Shown: in pieces, positions 8,644 through 16,766 of the stretch
Numbering within the stretch: position 1 is the stretch's first letter
Layout: every line of letters starts with the position of its first letter
Assembly (NCBI GenBank): GCA_007693335.1
Contig: REDU01000109.1
Coordinates: 25,242-89,241 of the forward strand
Length of the DNA stretch: 64,000 bases
Source: Ilumatobacter sp.
Lineage (GTDB): Bacteria > Actinomycetota > Acidimicrobiia > Acidimicrobiales > Ilumatobacteraceae
Direction of reading: 5' to 3'
Notes under the pieces: generated by a model
Databases searched by the model: none
The model's input: the letters and a program-made list of their open reading frames with translations, nothing else
What the model was told of the DNA's origin: nothing
Made by a program: the position numbers and the translations under genes

Positions 8644-10107
8644 TCACTCGGACCGTCGCCCGGGGCGGGTGTCCCACAGCTGGCGCAGCCCTGGTTCGGG
8701 ATCATCGACGGTGCTGCTCTCGACGTCGATCCGACGCGTCGATCTGGCCTCGAGTTCATAGACGGGCCACCCGGGGGTGCCATCGTGCGCGAATGCCACG
8801 ATGGCACCCGAGAGCTCGTCGGCCACGGCGATGCGCTCGTTCCCCTGGCCGGTGAACATCTCGACGCCGGGCCGGTCGAGGTTGTGGAACGCGAACGGGA
8901 TGTCGAGACCATGACACGACCCCAGGAGGCCGCCGAAGGCCGGCGTCGGGTACGTGAACCAGTACATCCAGGTGGTCCGTCGGGCGCTCACGCGTTGCTC
9001 GGCCAGCTCGCGGGCCGGGACACGGAAGCCCTGGTCGGTCTGGAGCGCCGAGACCAATTGGCCGGGCGTCGCCCCGCGACGGTGATCCCGGTAGCAGCCG
9101 ACCGCCTCCCGGGCACGGTCACCGAACGTCTCGGTGAACCGCTGGTGCATCGTCTGCTCGTCGATCGCGGCGTTGGCGGGGTCGAAGGTGGTGAACAGCT
9201 GCATCTCGTCGCGGGTGGTCCCGATCACCAGTGGACGGGCGTCGTTCGCGGCCGCCGGTACGATCGATTCAGGGAGCAGCTGGCCGTCGCGGGTGGGAGC
9301 GAAGGCCGTGATGGCGCCGGCGGGGTCGGCGAGCAGCTCACCCTGGGCGGCGAGCAGTCGATCGAGGTCGAGACCGACGAGTTCGCGTTCGCCGGTCACA
9401 CCCGCGGCCCGGACGAGCTGCTCGGTCGCCTCCTGGGCCCGGCGACGGGATCGGAGCTGCGTGATCGAGGGGCTCATCGCCCAACCACGCCGGAACAGAT
9501 CACGCGCCCCCGGCACGGCCATCAGCGCCAGCACACTGGCGCCACCGGCCGACTCGCCGAACACGGTCACGTTGCCCGGGTCACCCCCGAACGCGGCGAT
9601 GTTGTCGCGGACCCACCGGAGCGCCTGCACCTGGTCGTGCAGGCCGCCGTTCGAGACGCCCGTGAACCCGAGGGCGCCGAGGCGGTAGTTGATCGACACC
9701 ACGACGACATCACCGCGCTCGCACAGCGAAGCGCCGTGGTACCACGGCATCGCCGCGCCCCCGGTCACGAACGCGCCGCCGTGCACCCACACCAGCACGG
9801 GGCGGCGGCGCCCGTCGATCCCCGGTGTGGAAACCTCGAGGTGGTGGCACGCCTCGTCGGTCGTCACATCGGGGTCGCCCAGGAGCCGCTCGAGGGCACC
9901 GGCGAGCTGCGGGGCCTGGGCACGGTGCCGTGTGGCGTCGAGCGGCTCCGACCACGGATCGAGCGGCTGCGGTGGCGCGAGCCGCTCGGCCGCGGCGTAG
10001 GGGATGCCACGGAACACCGACGCGGTGCCCTCGCGGATCCCGACCACGGGCCCGCACGGGGGGTCGGCGACGGGTGCGGGGTCGGGTTCGAGGGCCGATG
10101 CCGTCAT
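8644..10107 (-). CDS. Type-B carboxylesterase/lipase
   Basis: A 487-residue alpha/beta-hydrolase of the carboxylesterase type B family. It shows the oxyanion region (VLVWVHGGAFVTGG), the SINYRLGALGF segment, the nucleophile elbow GESAGG and, late in the protein, SCHGLDIPFAF with the probable catalytic His. No signal peptide is visible, so it is likely cytoplasmic. A much longer reading frame exists, but the ATG at 10107 fits the start of family homology and has a TACCGT box 8 bases upstream. It is divergent from the acyltransferase and upstream of panC. Confidence 0.9.
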   Translation of the reverse strand: MTASALEPDPAPVADPPCGPVVGIREGTASVFRGIPYAAAERLAPPQPLDPWSEPLDATRHRAQAPQLAGALERLLGDPDVTTDEACHHLEVSTPGIDGRRRPVLVWVHGGAFVTGGAAMPWYHGASLCERGDVVVVSINYRLGALGFTGVSNGGLHDQVQALRWVRDNIAAFGGDPGNVTVFGESAGGASVLALMAVPGARDLFRRGWAMSPSITQLRSRRRAQEATEQLVRAAGVTGERELVGLDLDRLLAAQGELLADPAGAITAFAPTRDGQLLPESIVPAAANDARPLVIGTTRDEMQLFTTFDPANAAIDEQTMHQRFTETFGDRAREAVGCYRDHRRGATPGQLVSALQTDQGFRVPARELAEQRVSARRTTWMYWFTYPTPAFGGLLGSCHGLDIPFAFHNLDRPGVEMFTGQGNERIAVADELSGAIVAFAHDGTPGWPVYELEARSTRRIDVESSTVDDPEPGLRQLWDTRPGRRSE

Positions 10108-10115
10108 CGCCACCG

Positions 10116-10125
10116 ACGGTAGTGT
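10116..10125. promoter_or_regulatory. Overlapping divergent -10 boxes, esterase and acyltransferase
   Basis: The sequence ACGGTAGTGT holds TACCGT on the minus strand (10116-10121, 8 bases before the ATG at 10107) and TAGTGT on the plus strand (10120-10125, 8 bases before the GTG at 10134); the two boxes share a TA step. Confidence 0.55.
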
Positions 10126-10133
10126 GCCTGCCC

Positions 10134-10784
10134 GTGCTGCACCGCCCCCGTCGCCCCGACAGCCCGTGGCATCGCGCCATCGGGTCGAGCAAGCGGATGG
10201 CCGGTGAGGTCGTGCAACGGATCTGGGAGACCGCGGTGGAGGTGGCGGCCATCGGCCCGCAGAGTCCGCGCGGCCGTCGGTTCGGATCGTTCGGTGCCGA
10301 CAGCGTGATCTGCTTCCCACACAACACCTTGATGAACGAGCAGTACGTGCACATCGGCACGGGCACGATGATCGGGCCCGGTGTGACGCTCTCGGCCGGG
10401 ATGGTGCCCGGACAGTCGTGCCTCACCGAGCGGGTCGTGACCATCGGCGACCGCTGCCTGATCGGACGGGGGAGCGGCATCGTCGGGCATCTCGAGATCG
10501 TGATCGGCGACGACGTCTGGACCGGGCACCACGTGTACCTCACCGACCAGAACCACGGCTATCTCGATCCCGACCTGCCGATCTCGAAGCAGGTGCAGCC
10601 CGAGCGTCCCGTTCACGTGGGTGACGGGTCGTGGCTCGGACACGGTTGCGTGGTGCTGCCGGGGTCGACCATCGGCCGCCACGTCGTGATCGGGGCCAAC
10701 AGCGTGGTGACAGGACACATCCCCGACTTCTCGGTGGCCGTGGGCGCGCCCGCACGCGTGGTCGCGACCATCCAGCGCGACTGA
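10134..10784 (+). CDS. Hexapeptide-repeat (LbetaH) acyltransferase
   Basis: A 216-residue protein with left-handed beta-helix hexapeptide repeats through most of its length: IGTGTMIGPGVTLSAG, IGDRCLIGRGSGI, IGDDVWTG and VVLPGSTIGRHVVIG, ending in the typical VAVGAPARVV. Such enzymes O- or N-acetylate sugars or other small acceptors; the acceptor is unknown. The His in HHVYLTDQNHGY is a plausible active-site residue. The GTG at 10134 is chosen because a TAGTGT box precedes it; an ATG at 10197 is an alternative that keeps the whole helix. Confidence 0.85.
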   Translation: MLHRPRRPDSPWHRAIGSSKRMAGEVVQRIWETAVEVAAIGPQSPRGRRFGSFGADSVICFPHNTLMNEQYVHIGTGTMIGPGVTLSAGMVPGQSCLTERVVTIGDRCLIGRGSGIVGHLEIVIGDDVWTGHHVYLTDQNHGYLDPDLPISKQVQPERPVHVGDGSWLGHGCVVLPGSTIGRHVVIGANSVVTGHIPDFSVAVGAPARVVATIQRD

Positions 10785-10800
10785 CGCCACGCGGTCGGGG

Positions 10801-11382
10801 TCAGAGGTCGCGTGGGGCCACGCAGGCGGGCATGTGGTTGTCGACCGCGAAGCGGGTCAGCCGCTCGCTGATGGGGACCCCACCGGTCTCGGCCTGGCGG
10901 AACGGTTCGTTCGCACCGGAACGGACGAGGTCGGCGTAGTCACGACGGTTCTGGAGGTACACGCGGTAGTCGGCTTCCCACCGCGGAACGAGCTCGGCGC
11001 CCTTGGCATCGCTGGGGGTGACGGCCACGACGTCGTCGATCATCCGCTCGACCACGTCGGTCGAGGTGTCGATCAGATCGGCGCGTTCGCGGAGCATGGC
11101 CCGGTCGTCGGGATCGATGCGTCGGTAATCGGCCAGCCCCTCGCGCTCGACGTTGGCGGCGGCGCAGATCTCCTGGGCGCGGTCGGCCCACGCCCGATCG
11201 TCGATGCGGTTGATCGACTCCTTCGACGCGAAGAACAGTGCCCACACCCAGAACACCACGAACACGAGAATGGCCAGCGAGATGAGCACGATGCCCAGTG
11301 TCGGCCGTGGTCGGCCCTGATCGCTGCCGGGTCCGAGTGGTTCGTGCCCGGGCCCCGCTGGATCGTGAGCGGTGTGGGTCAC
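10801..11382 (-). CDS. Single-pass membrane protein of unknown function
   Basis: A 193-residue protein. After a Pro/Gly-rich N-terminus of about 28 residues, one transmembrane helix (roughly 29-52, TLGIVLISLAILVFVVFWVW) is followed by a polar alpha-helical domain of about 140 residues carrying two Cys (ICAAAN and MPACVAP), which would lie outside the membrane. I do not recognise a family. The GTG start at 11382 overlaps by 4 bases the stop of the small gene upstream, so the pair is coupled. The longer reading frame extending to 12174 is antisense to the ABC transporter and was discarded. Confidence 0.75.
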   Translation of the reverse strand: MTHTAHDPAGPGHEPLGPGSDQGRPRPTLGIVLISLAILVFVVFWVWALFFASKESINRIDDRAWADRAQEICAAANVEREGLADYRRIDPDDRAMLRERADLIDTSTDVVERMIDDVVAVTPSDAKGAELVPRWEADYRVYLQNRRDYADLVRSGANEPFRQAETGGVPISERLTRFAVDNHMPACVAPRDL

Positions 11383-11558
11383 GACGACCTCGCGGGGCGG
11401 TGGCACCATCGGGCGGTGGCGTCGAACCCGCGGTGTGCGTTGTTCAGCCCGTGGGCGGCGAAGAGGACACCGACGGTGATCCACAGCGCCGACAGCGCGG
11501 TGTCGGAGGCGGCGGGCTCCGTGACGGCCGACAGGGCCGGGGCGATGATCGAGATCAC
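11379..11558 (-). CDS. Small hydrophobic protein (59 aa)
   Basis: A short gene of 59 residues that could be one membrane-associated helix (ALSALWITVGVLFAAHGL) with a basic C-terminus. Support comes from strong G/C at third codon positions, a GTG start (11558) that follows an in-frame stop by one codon so it cannot begin earlier, a TAACGT box 8 bases upstream, and a stop overlapping the next gene's GTG in GTGA. It probably forms a two-gene operon with the single-pass membrane protein. No family recognised. Confidence 0.6.
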   Translation of the reverse strand: MISIIAPALSAVTEPAASDTALSALWITVGVLFAAHGLNNAHRGFDATARWCHRPARSS

Positions 11559-11566
11559 AACTCACG

Positions 11567-11572
11567 ACGTTA
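11567..11572 (-). promoter_or_regulatory. -10 box (TAACGT) of the small membrane gene
   Basis: TAACGT on the minus strand lies 8 bases before the GTG at 11558, matching the leaderless spacing seen at other genes in the window. Confidence 0.5.
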
Positions 11573-11602
11573 CGGCCCCGGTCCGCTGGTAGAAACTCGG
11601 CC

Positions 11603-13357
11603 GTGCCACCCGTGACCACTGACCGTCGCTTCGACCGCGCCCGCCGCGGCGTGGGGCTCGTCGTGTCGATGGTCCGTCTGCACCCTCGACTGTTCGCCGT
11701 CGCGGTGGCCGGGGCGACGGTGTTCGCCGTGTGCACCGTGGCGTCGAGCTTCGCCGTGCAGTGGGTGGTCGACCGGGTGATCCTGCCGCGTTTCGACGAG
11801 GGTGAGGTGGCAGTGGGCACCGTGCTCACCGGCGCCCTCCTGATCATCGTGATCGGCGTCGTGCGTGCTGCAGGGGTGGTGGTCCGCCGATCGTTCGCGG
11901 GCATCACGCAGTGGCGGGTGGCCGAGACACTCACGCGCGACGTCGTCGACCGGTTGGTCCGCCAGCCGGCCTCGTGGCACCAGCGTCGGGCCGACGGCGA
12001 TCTGGTCGCCAGGGCCGGGGTGGACGTCGAGGCGGCCATCAGCGTGCTCGCACCCATCCCCTTCGCCACGAGCACCGTCGTGCTGCTCGTGATCTCGAGC
12101 CTCTGGATGCTGAACGTCGACGTGGTACTCGGCGCCGCGGCCGTGGTGGTGTTCCCGGTGCTCCTCGGGATCAACGTGGTGTACCAGCACCGTGTCGACC
12201 GCCACTTCGTCGAGGCGCAGGATCACCTCGGCGCGTTCTCGGCAGGGGTGCACGAGAGCTTCGAGGGCGTCCAACTGATCAAGGCCTACGGTGCCGAGGA
12301 GCGTGAGACCGAGCGGCTGGCCTCGATCGCCGGTGACGTCCGCGACGCCCGGGTGCGTGCCGTCCGGCTGCGCGCCACCTTCGAGGCGATGCTCGAGGTG
12401 ATCCCGTCGTTGACGAACGTCGGTCTCGTGGTGTTGGGCGCCCAGCGCATCCGCACCGGCGACATCACCGTGGGCGAGCTCTCGAGCATCATCTTCTTGT
12501 TCACCCTGCTCGTCTTCCCGCTGCGACTCATCGGCTACACGCTGTCGGAGCTGCCACGGTCCCTGGCCGGATGGCAGCGGGTGCGAACGGTGCTCGACGA
12601 GCCCGTCGAGGCCGATCCCATGGCGTCCGTCGGCCGCACCGGCGCAGCACTCGGACTCGAGATGGCGTCGGTGTCGTTCCGTCATCCCGGCGAACCCGTC
12701 GACACGCTCCACGACGTCTCGATCAACGTGGGTCGAGGTGAGATCGTCGCCGTGGTCGGGGCGACCGGATCCGGCAAGACCACCCTGGTCGAGGTGGCCG
12801 GTGGGCTCCTCCCGGTGCGAACCGGCGAGGTACGGCTCACCTCCGGCACCCGCTCGATGGTGTTCCAGGAGGCGTTCTTGTTCTCCGGCACCGTCCGCGA
12901 GAACCTCTGCATCGGTGAAACCCACTCCGACGACGCGCTCTGGGAGGCCCTCCGTCTCGCCTCGGGTGACGACTTCGTCCGCATGCTCCCGCACGGTCTC
13001 GACACCGTGGTGGGTGAGCGCGGCGTGAGCCTGAGCGGCGGGCAGCGTCAACGGCTCGCGCTCGCCCGGGCGCTGGTGCGTCGCCCAGCCGTGCTGGTGC
13101 TCGACGACACCACATCGGCGCTCGACCCCTCCACCGAGGCGTCGGTACTGGGCAACCTGCGCTCAGCGGCCAGCGGCACCACCGTCTTGATGGTCGCGTC
13201 GCGCCCGTCCACCATCGCACTGGCCGACCGGGTGGCGTTCATGGCGGGCGGGGCCGTCGTGGCCGATGGCTCACATCGCGATCTGTTGGCCAGCGAACCC
13301 CGCTACCGCGAGCTGGTCGAGGCGTTCGAGGCCGACCGTGAGGGAACCGGACCGTGA
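11603..13357 (+). CDS. ABC exporter half-transporter, degenerate ATP site
   Basis: A 584-residue fused TMD-NBD half-transporter. Six transmembrane helices occupy about residues 20-310. The nucleotide-binding domain has Walker A GATGSGKTT, a canonical LSGGQ signature and Walker B VLVLDDTTSALD. The residue after the Walker B Asp is Asp rather than the catalytic Glu, the hallmark of the non-catalytic site in heterodimeric exporters (BmrC/D and TM287/288 types). Its stop overlaps the partner gene start (GTGA). Multidrug or lipid export is usual for the family; the substrate here is unknown. Confidence 0.92.
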   Translation: MPPVTTDRRFDRARRGVGLVVSMVRLHPRLFAVAVAGATVFAVCTVASSFAVQWVVDRVILPRFDEGEVAVGTVLTGALLIIVIGVVRAAGVVVRRSFAGITQWRVAETLTRDVVDRLVRQPASWHQRRADGDLVARAGVDVEAAISVLAPIPFATSTVVLLVISSLWMLNVDVVLGAAAVVVFPVLLGINVVYQHRVDRHFVEAQDHLGAFSAGVHESFEGVQLIKAYGAEERETERLASIAGDVRDARVRAVRLRATFEAMLEVIPSLTNVGLVVLGAQRIRTGDITVGELSSIIFLFTLLVFPLRLIGYTLSELPRSLAGWQRVRTVLDEPVEADPMASVGRTGAALGLEMASVSFRHPGEPVDTLHDVSINVGRGEIVAVVGATGSGKTTLVEVAGGLLPVRTGEVRLTSGTRSMVFQEAFLFSGTVRENLCIGETHSDDALWEALRLASGDDFVRMLPHGLDTVVGERGVSLSGGQRQRLALARALVRRPAVLVLDDTTSALDPSTEASVLGNLRSAASGTTVLMVASRPSTIALADRVAFMAGGAVVADGSHRDLLASEPRYRELVEAFEADREGTGP

Positions 13358-15147
13358 ACGAGCCCGTCGGACGCTTCTCGACCGTCGATGCGATCGGCCG
13401 TGGCCTCCAGGAGGCGCCGGTGCTGCGCCAGGGGCTCGGCGTCACGTGGCTGTTCGCCGGGGTGGGCGCCGGCGGACGGGTGGTCGTCCCGATCATGATC
13501 CAGCAGGCGATCGATCGTGGCATCGTGGGCCAGGACGAGGTGCGGGTCGACCGCGTGGCCGTCTTCGGTGCAGTGGCTGCGGTGGCCCTGCTGATCGCCG
13601 GCGTGGCCCAACGCACCGCCATGGTCCGACTCGGCGCTCGCAGCGAACAGGCACTGTTCGACCTCCGCCGGCGGCTGATCGCCCACATCCACCGGCTGAG
13701 CCTGGCCGACCACAACGACGAGCGCCGCGGCGGCCTGGTGGCGCGCGTCACGAGTGATATCGAGACGCTCACGCAGTTCTTCCAGTGGGGCGGGCTCGCC
13801 TGGTTGCTGAACGGCACGATGATGCTGGTGGTGGCCGCCGTGATGCTGGCCTACAACTGGGCGCTCGCGCTGGTGGCGTTCGTGGTCGCGCTGCCGCTGG
13901 CCTTCGTGCTGCGGGCCGTGCAGCGGCATCTGTCGGCCGCCTATGACCGGGCCCGCGAGCGCAACGGCGAGATGCTGTCGGCCGTGTCGGAGGCCGTGAC
14001 CGGTGCCGAGACCATCCGCGCGTACGGAGCAGGTCGGCACATCGCGGCCGAGACCAACGTGACGGTCAAGCGCCGGGCCGACGCCCAGATCCGTGCCAAC
14101 GTCATCGGGGCGTTCCTGTTCCCGTCGGGCGAGGTCTTCTCGGTGCTCACCGTTGCCGCCGTGGTCGGCGCGGGCGTCTGGCTGGGACCCGCCAGTGGGC
14201 TGACCGCGGGAGCGATGGTCGGATTCGTGTTCCTCACGTACCGGTTCCTCGAGCCGATCGCCGAACTCACGGAGGTGCTCGACCAGACCCAGACCGCGGT
14301 GGCCGGGTTGCGGCGCGTGCTCGGCGTGCTCGACATGCCTGTCGGACCACCCCAGCCGGCCGAGTCGATCCCGCTCCCGGCCGGGCCCCTCGGTCTCGAC
14401 ATCGACCGTGTCACGTTCTCGTACCGCAGTCGGGCCGATCGGGCCCTGGCCGACCAGCCGGTGTTGACCGATGTGCGCGTCTCGATCCCGGCAGGTCAGC
14501 AGGTGGCGCTCGTCGGAGCGACCGGATCTGGAAAGACCACGCTCGGTCGTCTGATCGCCCGCTTCGCCGACCCGACGTCGGGTGAGATCCGACTGGGCGG
14601 TGTCCCGCTGCCGGCCACGGGGAACGACGAGTTGCGCCATCGGCTCGTGGTGGTCGCCCAGGAGCCCTTCCTGTTCGACGACACGATCACCGCCAACGTG
14701 CGGTTCTCGCGACCCGGTGCCACCGAGGCCGATGTCGAGCGGGTGATCGACGAGCTCGACGTGCGTGACTGGGTGCGCTCGCTGCCGGACGGCCTCCACA
14801 CGCGAGTCGGCGAGCGTGGCGAGCAGCTGTCGGCCGGTGAGCGCCAGCTCGTGGCCCTGCTCCGGGCGGGTCTGGCAGATCCTGACGTGTTGGTACTCGA
14901 CGAGGCGACCTCGTCGGTCGATGCACTCACCGAGGTACGTATCTCACGGGCGCTCACCCATCTCGCACAGGGCCGTACCACGATCGCCATCGCCCATCGT
15001 CTCTCCACGGCCGCCCGAGCGGATCGCGTGCTGGTGCTCGACGACGGCCATCTCGTCGAGGATGGTTCGCACGCCCAGCTGATCTTGCGGGCGGGCCCGT
15101 ACCGGCGTCTCTACGACGCCTGGATGACCGCCACCAGCGCCCAGTGA
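13354..15147 (+). CDS. ABC exporter half-transporter, catalytic partner
   Basis: A 597-residue TMD-NBD protein forming the second half of the heterodimer. It has six transmembrane helices, then Walker A GATGSGKTT, signature LSAGE in place of LSGGQ, and a canonical Walker B with catalytic Glu (VLVLDEATSSVD). In the heterodimer the intact site would use this Walker A/B with the LSGGQ of the first subunit. The degenerate site would use the first subunit's Asp-bearing Walker B with this LSAGE, so both changes fall in the same composite site, as in known asymmetric exporters. Confidence 0.92.
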   Translation: MNEPVGRFSTVDAIGRGLQEAPVLRQGLGVTWLFAGVGAGGRVVVPIMIQQAIDRGIVGQDEVRVDRVAVFGAVAAVALLIAGVAQRTAMVRLGARSEQALFDLRRRLIAHIHRLSLADHNDERRGGLVARVTSDIETLTQFFQWGGLAWLLNGTMMLVVAAVMLAYNWALALVAFVVALPLAFVLRAVQRHLSAAYDRARERNGEMLSAVSEAVTGAETIRAYGAGRHIAAETNVTVKRRADAQIRANVIGAFLFPSGEVFSVLTVAAVVGAGVWLGPASGLTAGAMVGFVFLTYRFLEPIAELTEVLDQTQTAVAGLRRVLGVLDMPVGPPQPAESIPLPAGPLGLDIDRVTFSYRSRADRALADQPVLTDVRVSIPAGQQVALVGATGSGKTTLGRLIARFADPTSGEIRLGGVPLPATGNDELRHRLVVVAQEPFLFDDTITANVRFSRPGATEADVERVIDELDVRDWVRSLPDGLHTRVGERGEQLSAGERQLVALLRAGLADPDVLVLDEATSSVDALTEVRISRALTHLAQGRTTIAIAHRLSTAARADRVLVLDDGHLVEDGSHAQLILRAGPYRRLYDAWMTATSAQ

Positions 15148-15154
15148 GTGCCCG

Positions 15155-15961
15155 CTAGCCGGGGTCGACGCCGAACGGGAGCGGTCCCGACACGTTCGGC
15201 GGCGAACATTCGACGGCGTCGACCGTCACGCGCCGGGTGACCTCCCAGGAACGCGTCTCGCCCGGCGCCACGTCGATCAGCTCGCCACGGGTGGTGGACA
15301 CCCTCACACCGGAGCCGGAGCGGACCACGTCCACCCTGACGGTGAAACTCGCGGTGTCATCGCTGTCGTTGCGCAGCTCACCCGACACCGTGGCCGTCCC
15401 GTCGTCCACCTCGCAACCGGTCACCTCGGCGGCGTGCTCGGCGGGGTTCTCGTACCGTTCGAGTGCCCGGAACACCGCGATGGTGAACAACAGCCCTCCC
15501 ACGGCCACACCCAGTCCGATCGCGCTCGTGATGGTTCCGGCCAGGGCGAAACCCCGGCCCGAACCGCTCCGTCGAGACCGCCGTAGTCCCATCACCCCGA
15601 AGACCATGCCCAGCACCGCCAACAGCGCCCCCAGCACGAACACCACCGGGAGCCATCCGAAGGCGATCGACAGGATCCCGCAGGTCAGACCGGCCACGGC
15701 GATGCCGTTGCCGCTGTTGCCCCCGGACGGGCCGGTCGTCGGACCGGTCGTCGGGGCGGTCGTCGGGGCGGTCGTCGGGGCGGTCGGGGTGTGCGACGTG
15801 CCGAGCACGTCGACGTAGCGTTCGCCGTCGGTCGACACGTCGGCCGTCCACGTCGTGCCGTTGTGGTACCGGAACTCGTAGCGACCACTCGGGTCGGGAT
15901 ACCAGTCGGGTCGGTGGTCCGGCGTCGGGGCGACCGCGGATGGGTTCCCGGTGTCGGTCAC
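15155..15961 (-). CDS. DUF2510/DUF4190-type membrane protein
   Basis: A 268-residue membrane protein. A DUF2510 module (DWYPDPSGRYEFRYHNG, about residues 19-35) is followed by a Thr-Pro linker of APTT/GPTT repeats, then two transmembrane helices in a DUF4190-like region (about 95-170). The C-terminal extracytoplasmic domain has two Cys and an FxVRVDVVRSGSG segment resembling DUF4352/FxLYD-type beta domains. Function is unknown; such proteins are common in actinobacteria. The GTG at 15961 is favoured by a TACATT box 7 bases upstream. Confidence 0.8.
   Translation of the reverse strand: MTDTGNPSAVAPTPDHRPDWYPDPSGRYEFRYHNGTTWTADVSTDGERYVDVLGTSHTPTAPTTAPTTAPTTGPTTGPSGGNSGNGIAVAGLTCGILSIAFGWLPVVFVLGALLAVLGMVFGVMGLRRSRRSGSGRGFALAGTITSAIGLGVAVGGLLFTIAVFRALERYENPAEHAAEVTGCEVDDGTATVSGELRNDSDDTASFTVRVDVVRSGSGVRVSTTRGELIDVAPGETRSWEVTRRVTVDAVECSPPNVSGPLPFGVDPG
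15734..15781. repeat. 4 x 12-base tandem repeat inside the DUF2510 protein gene
   Basis: Four near-identical 12-base units (GGTCGTCGGGGC and one variant) encode the APTT/GPTT linker. This is an in-frame low-complexity repeat that could vary in copy number by slippage. Confidence 0.8.
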
Positions 15962-15968
15962 GAGCGGG

Positions 15969-15974
15969 AATGTA
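15969..15974 (-). promoter_or_regulatory. -10 box (TACATT) of the DUF2510 gene
   Basis: TACATT on the minus strand lies 7 bases before the GTG at 15961, supporting that start and a leaderless transcript. Confidence 0.5.
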
Positions 15975-16027
15975 CCGGTGTGACACCGACCGCACCCAAC
16001 CCCTCGGTATCCGGGTCGCGCACTCTC

Positions 16028-16033
16028 TACGAT
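16028..16033 (+). promoter_or_regulatory. -10 box (TACGAT) of the histidine phosphatase gene
   Basis: TACGAT lies 7 bases before the ATG at 16041, consistent with a leaderless transcript. Confidence 0.5.
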
Positions 16034-16040
16034 CAGGTGC

Positions 16041-16718
16041 ATGGAGATCGTGTTGGTACGTCACGCCGAGCCGGAGTGGATCCGTGAGGGCCTCAACGTC
16101 GTGAACCCGCCACTGACCGACCGGGGGCACCGTCAGGCGGAGCGCCTGGCCGAGGCGCTGGCCGGTGAGGAGTTCGACGAGGTCCTGGTCTCACCGCTCA
16201 CGCGGACGCGCCAGACGGCGGCGCCGGTGCTCGAGGCGTTGGGGCATGCCGAGAACATCGATCCGTGGCTCGAGGAGATCCGCGACCCGGGCTGGCACGG
16301 AACACCAGCCGAGAAGGCCGAGCAGGCGTACCGTGAGATGCGCGAGCGTCCGGTCGACCACCGGTGGGCCGGTATCGAGGACGGTGAGCCCGTGCGCGAC
16401 TTCGTCGACCGGATCCGCCTCGGCATCACCTTGTTCCTGTCGGAGCGTGGTGTCGAGCGTGCCGAACACGACCTGCCGATCTGGAAGATCAGCGAGCCGG
16501 GTGCCCGCATCCTGCTGATCGCGCACGCCGGCACGAACTCCGTCTGCATCTCCCACCTGCTCGGTCTGGAGCCCACACCCTGGGAGTGGGACCGGTTCGT
16601 GCTCGGTCACACCTCGATCAGTCGGCTCGAGGCGATCTCCGTGCACGACAGCCACACGTTCAGCCTCACGAAGCTGTCCGACACCGAACACCTCGACGCC
16701 GACCATCGCACCCGTTGA
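16041..16718 (+). CDS. Histidine phosphatase superfamily protein
   Basis: A 225-residue phosphoglycerate-mutase-like phosphatase. The catalytic motif is at the very N-terminus as VRHAEPEW (RHA instead of RHG). The second-site Arg is in SPLTRTRQTA, and the second His is in LLIAHAGTN. The middle contains an acidic, Trp-rich insertion. Substrate unknown; members dephosphorylate sugar phosphates, nucleotides or proteins. It is a single-gene unit with its own -10 box, divergent from the DUF2510 gene. Confidence 0.9.
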   Translation: MEIVLVRHAEPEWIREGLNVVNPPLTDRGHRQAERLAEALAGEEFDEVLVSPLTRTRQTAAPVLEALGHAENIDPWLEEIRDPGWHGTPAEKAEQAYREMRERPVDHRWAGIEDGEPVRDFVDRIRLGITLFLSERGVERAEHDLPIWKISEPGARILLIAHAGTNSVCISHLLGLEPTPWEWDRFVLGHTSISRLEAISVHDSHTFSLTKLSDTEHLDADHRTR

Positions 16719-16754
16719 GCTCGCCGGGCCCGGCGGTGGGGCATCGGGCGCGAG

Positions 16755-16760
16755 TACGTT
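16755..16760 (+). promoter_or_regulatory. -10 box (TACGTT) of the aldehyde dehydrogenase gene
   Basis: TACGTT lies 6 bases before the ATG at 16767, implying a leaderless operon start. Confidence 0.5.
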
Positions 16761-16766
16761 CGGGGC

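Noticed and set aside
11570..13051. A 493-codon minus-strand frame under the ABC exporter
   Set aside because: It is rich in His, Asp, Arg and Gly from antisense codon bias; the ABC genes have all motifs on the plus strand.
15734..15781. 12-base tandem repeat as a regulatory array
   Set aside because: It is in frame and encodes a plausible Thr-Pro linker of a membrane protein.
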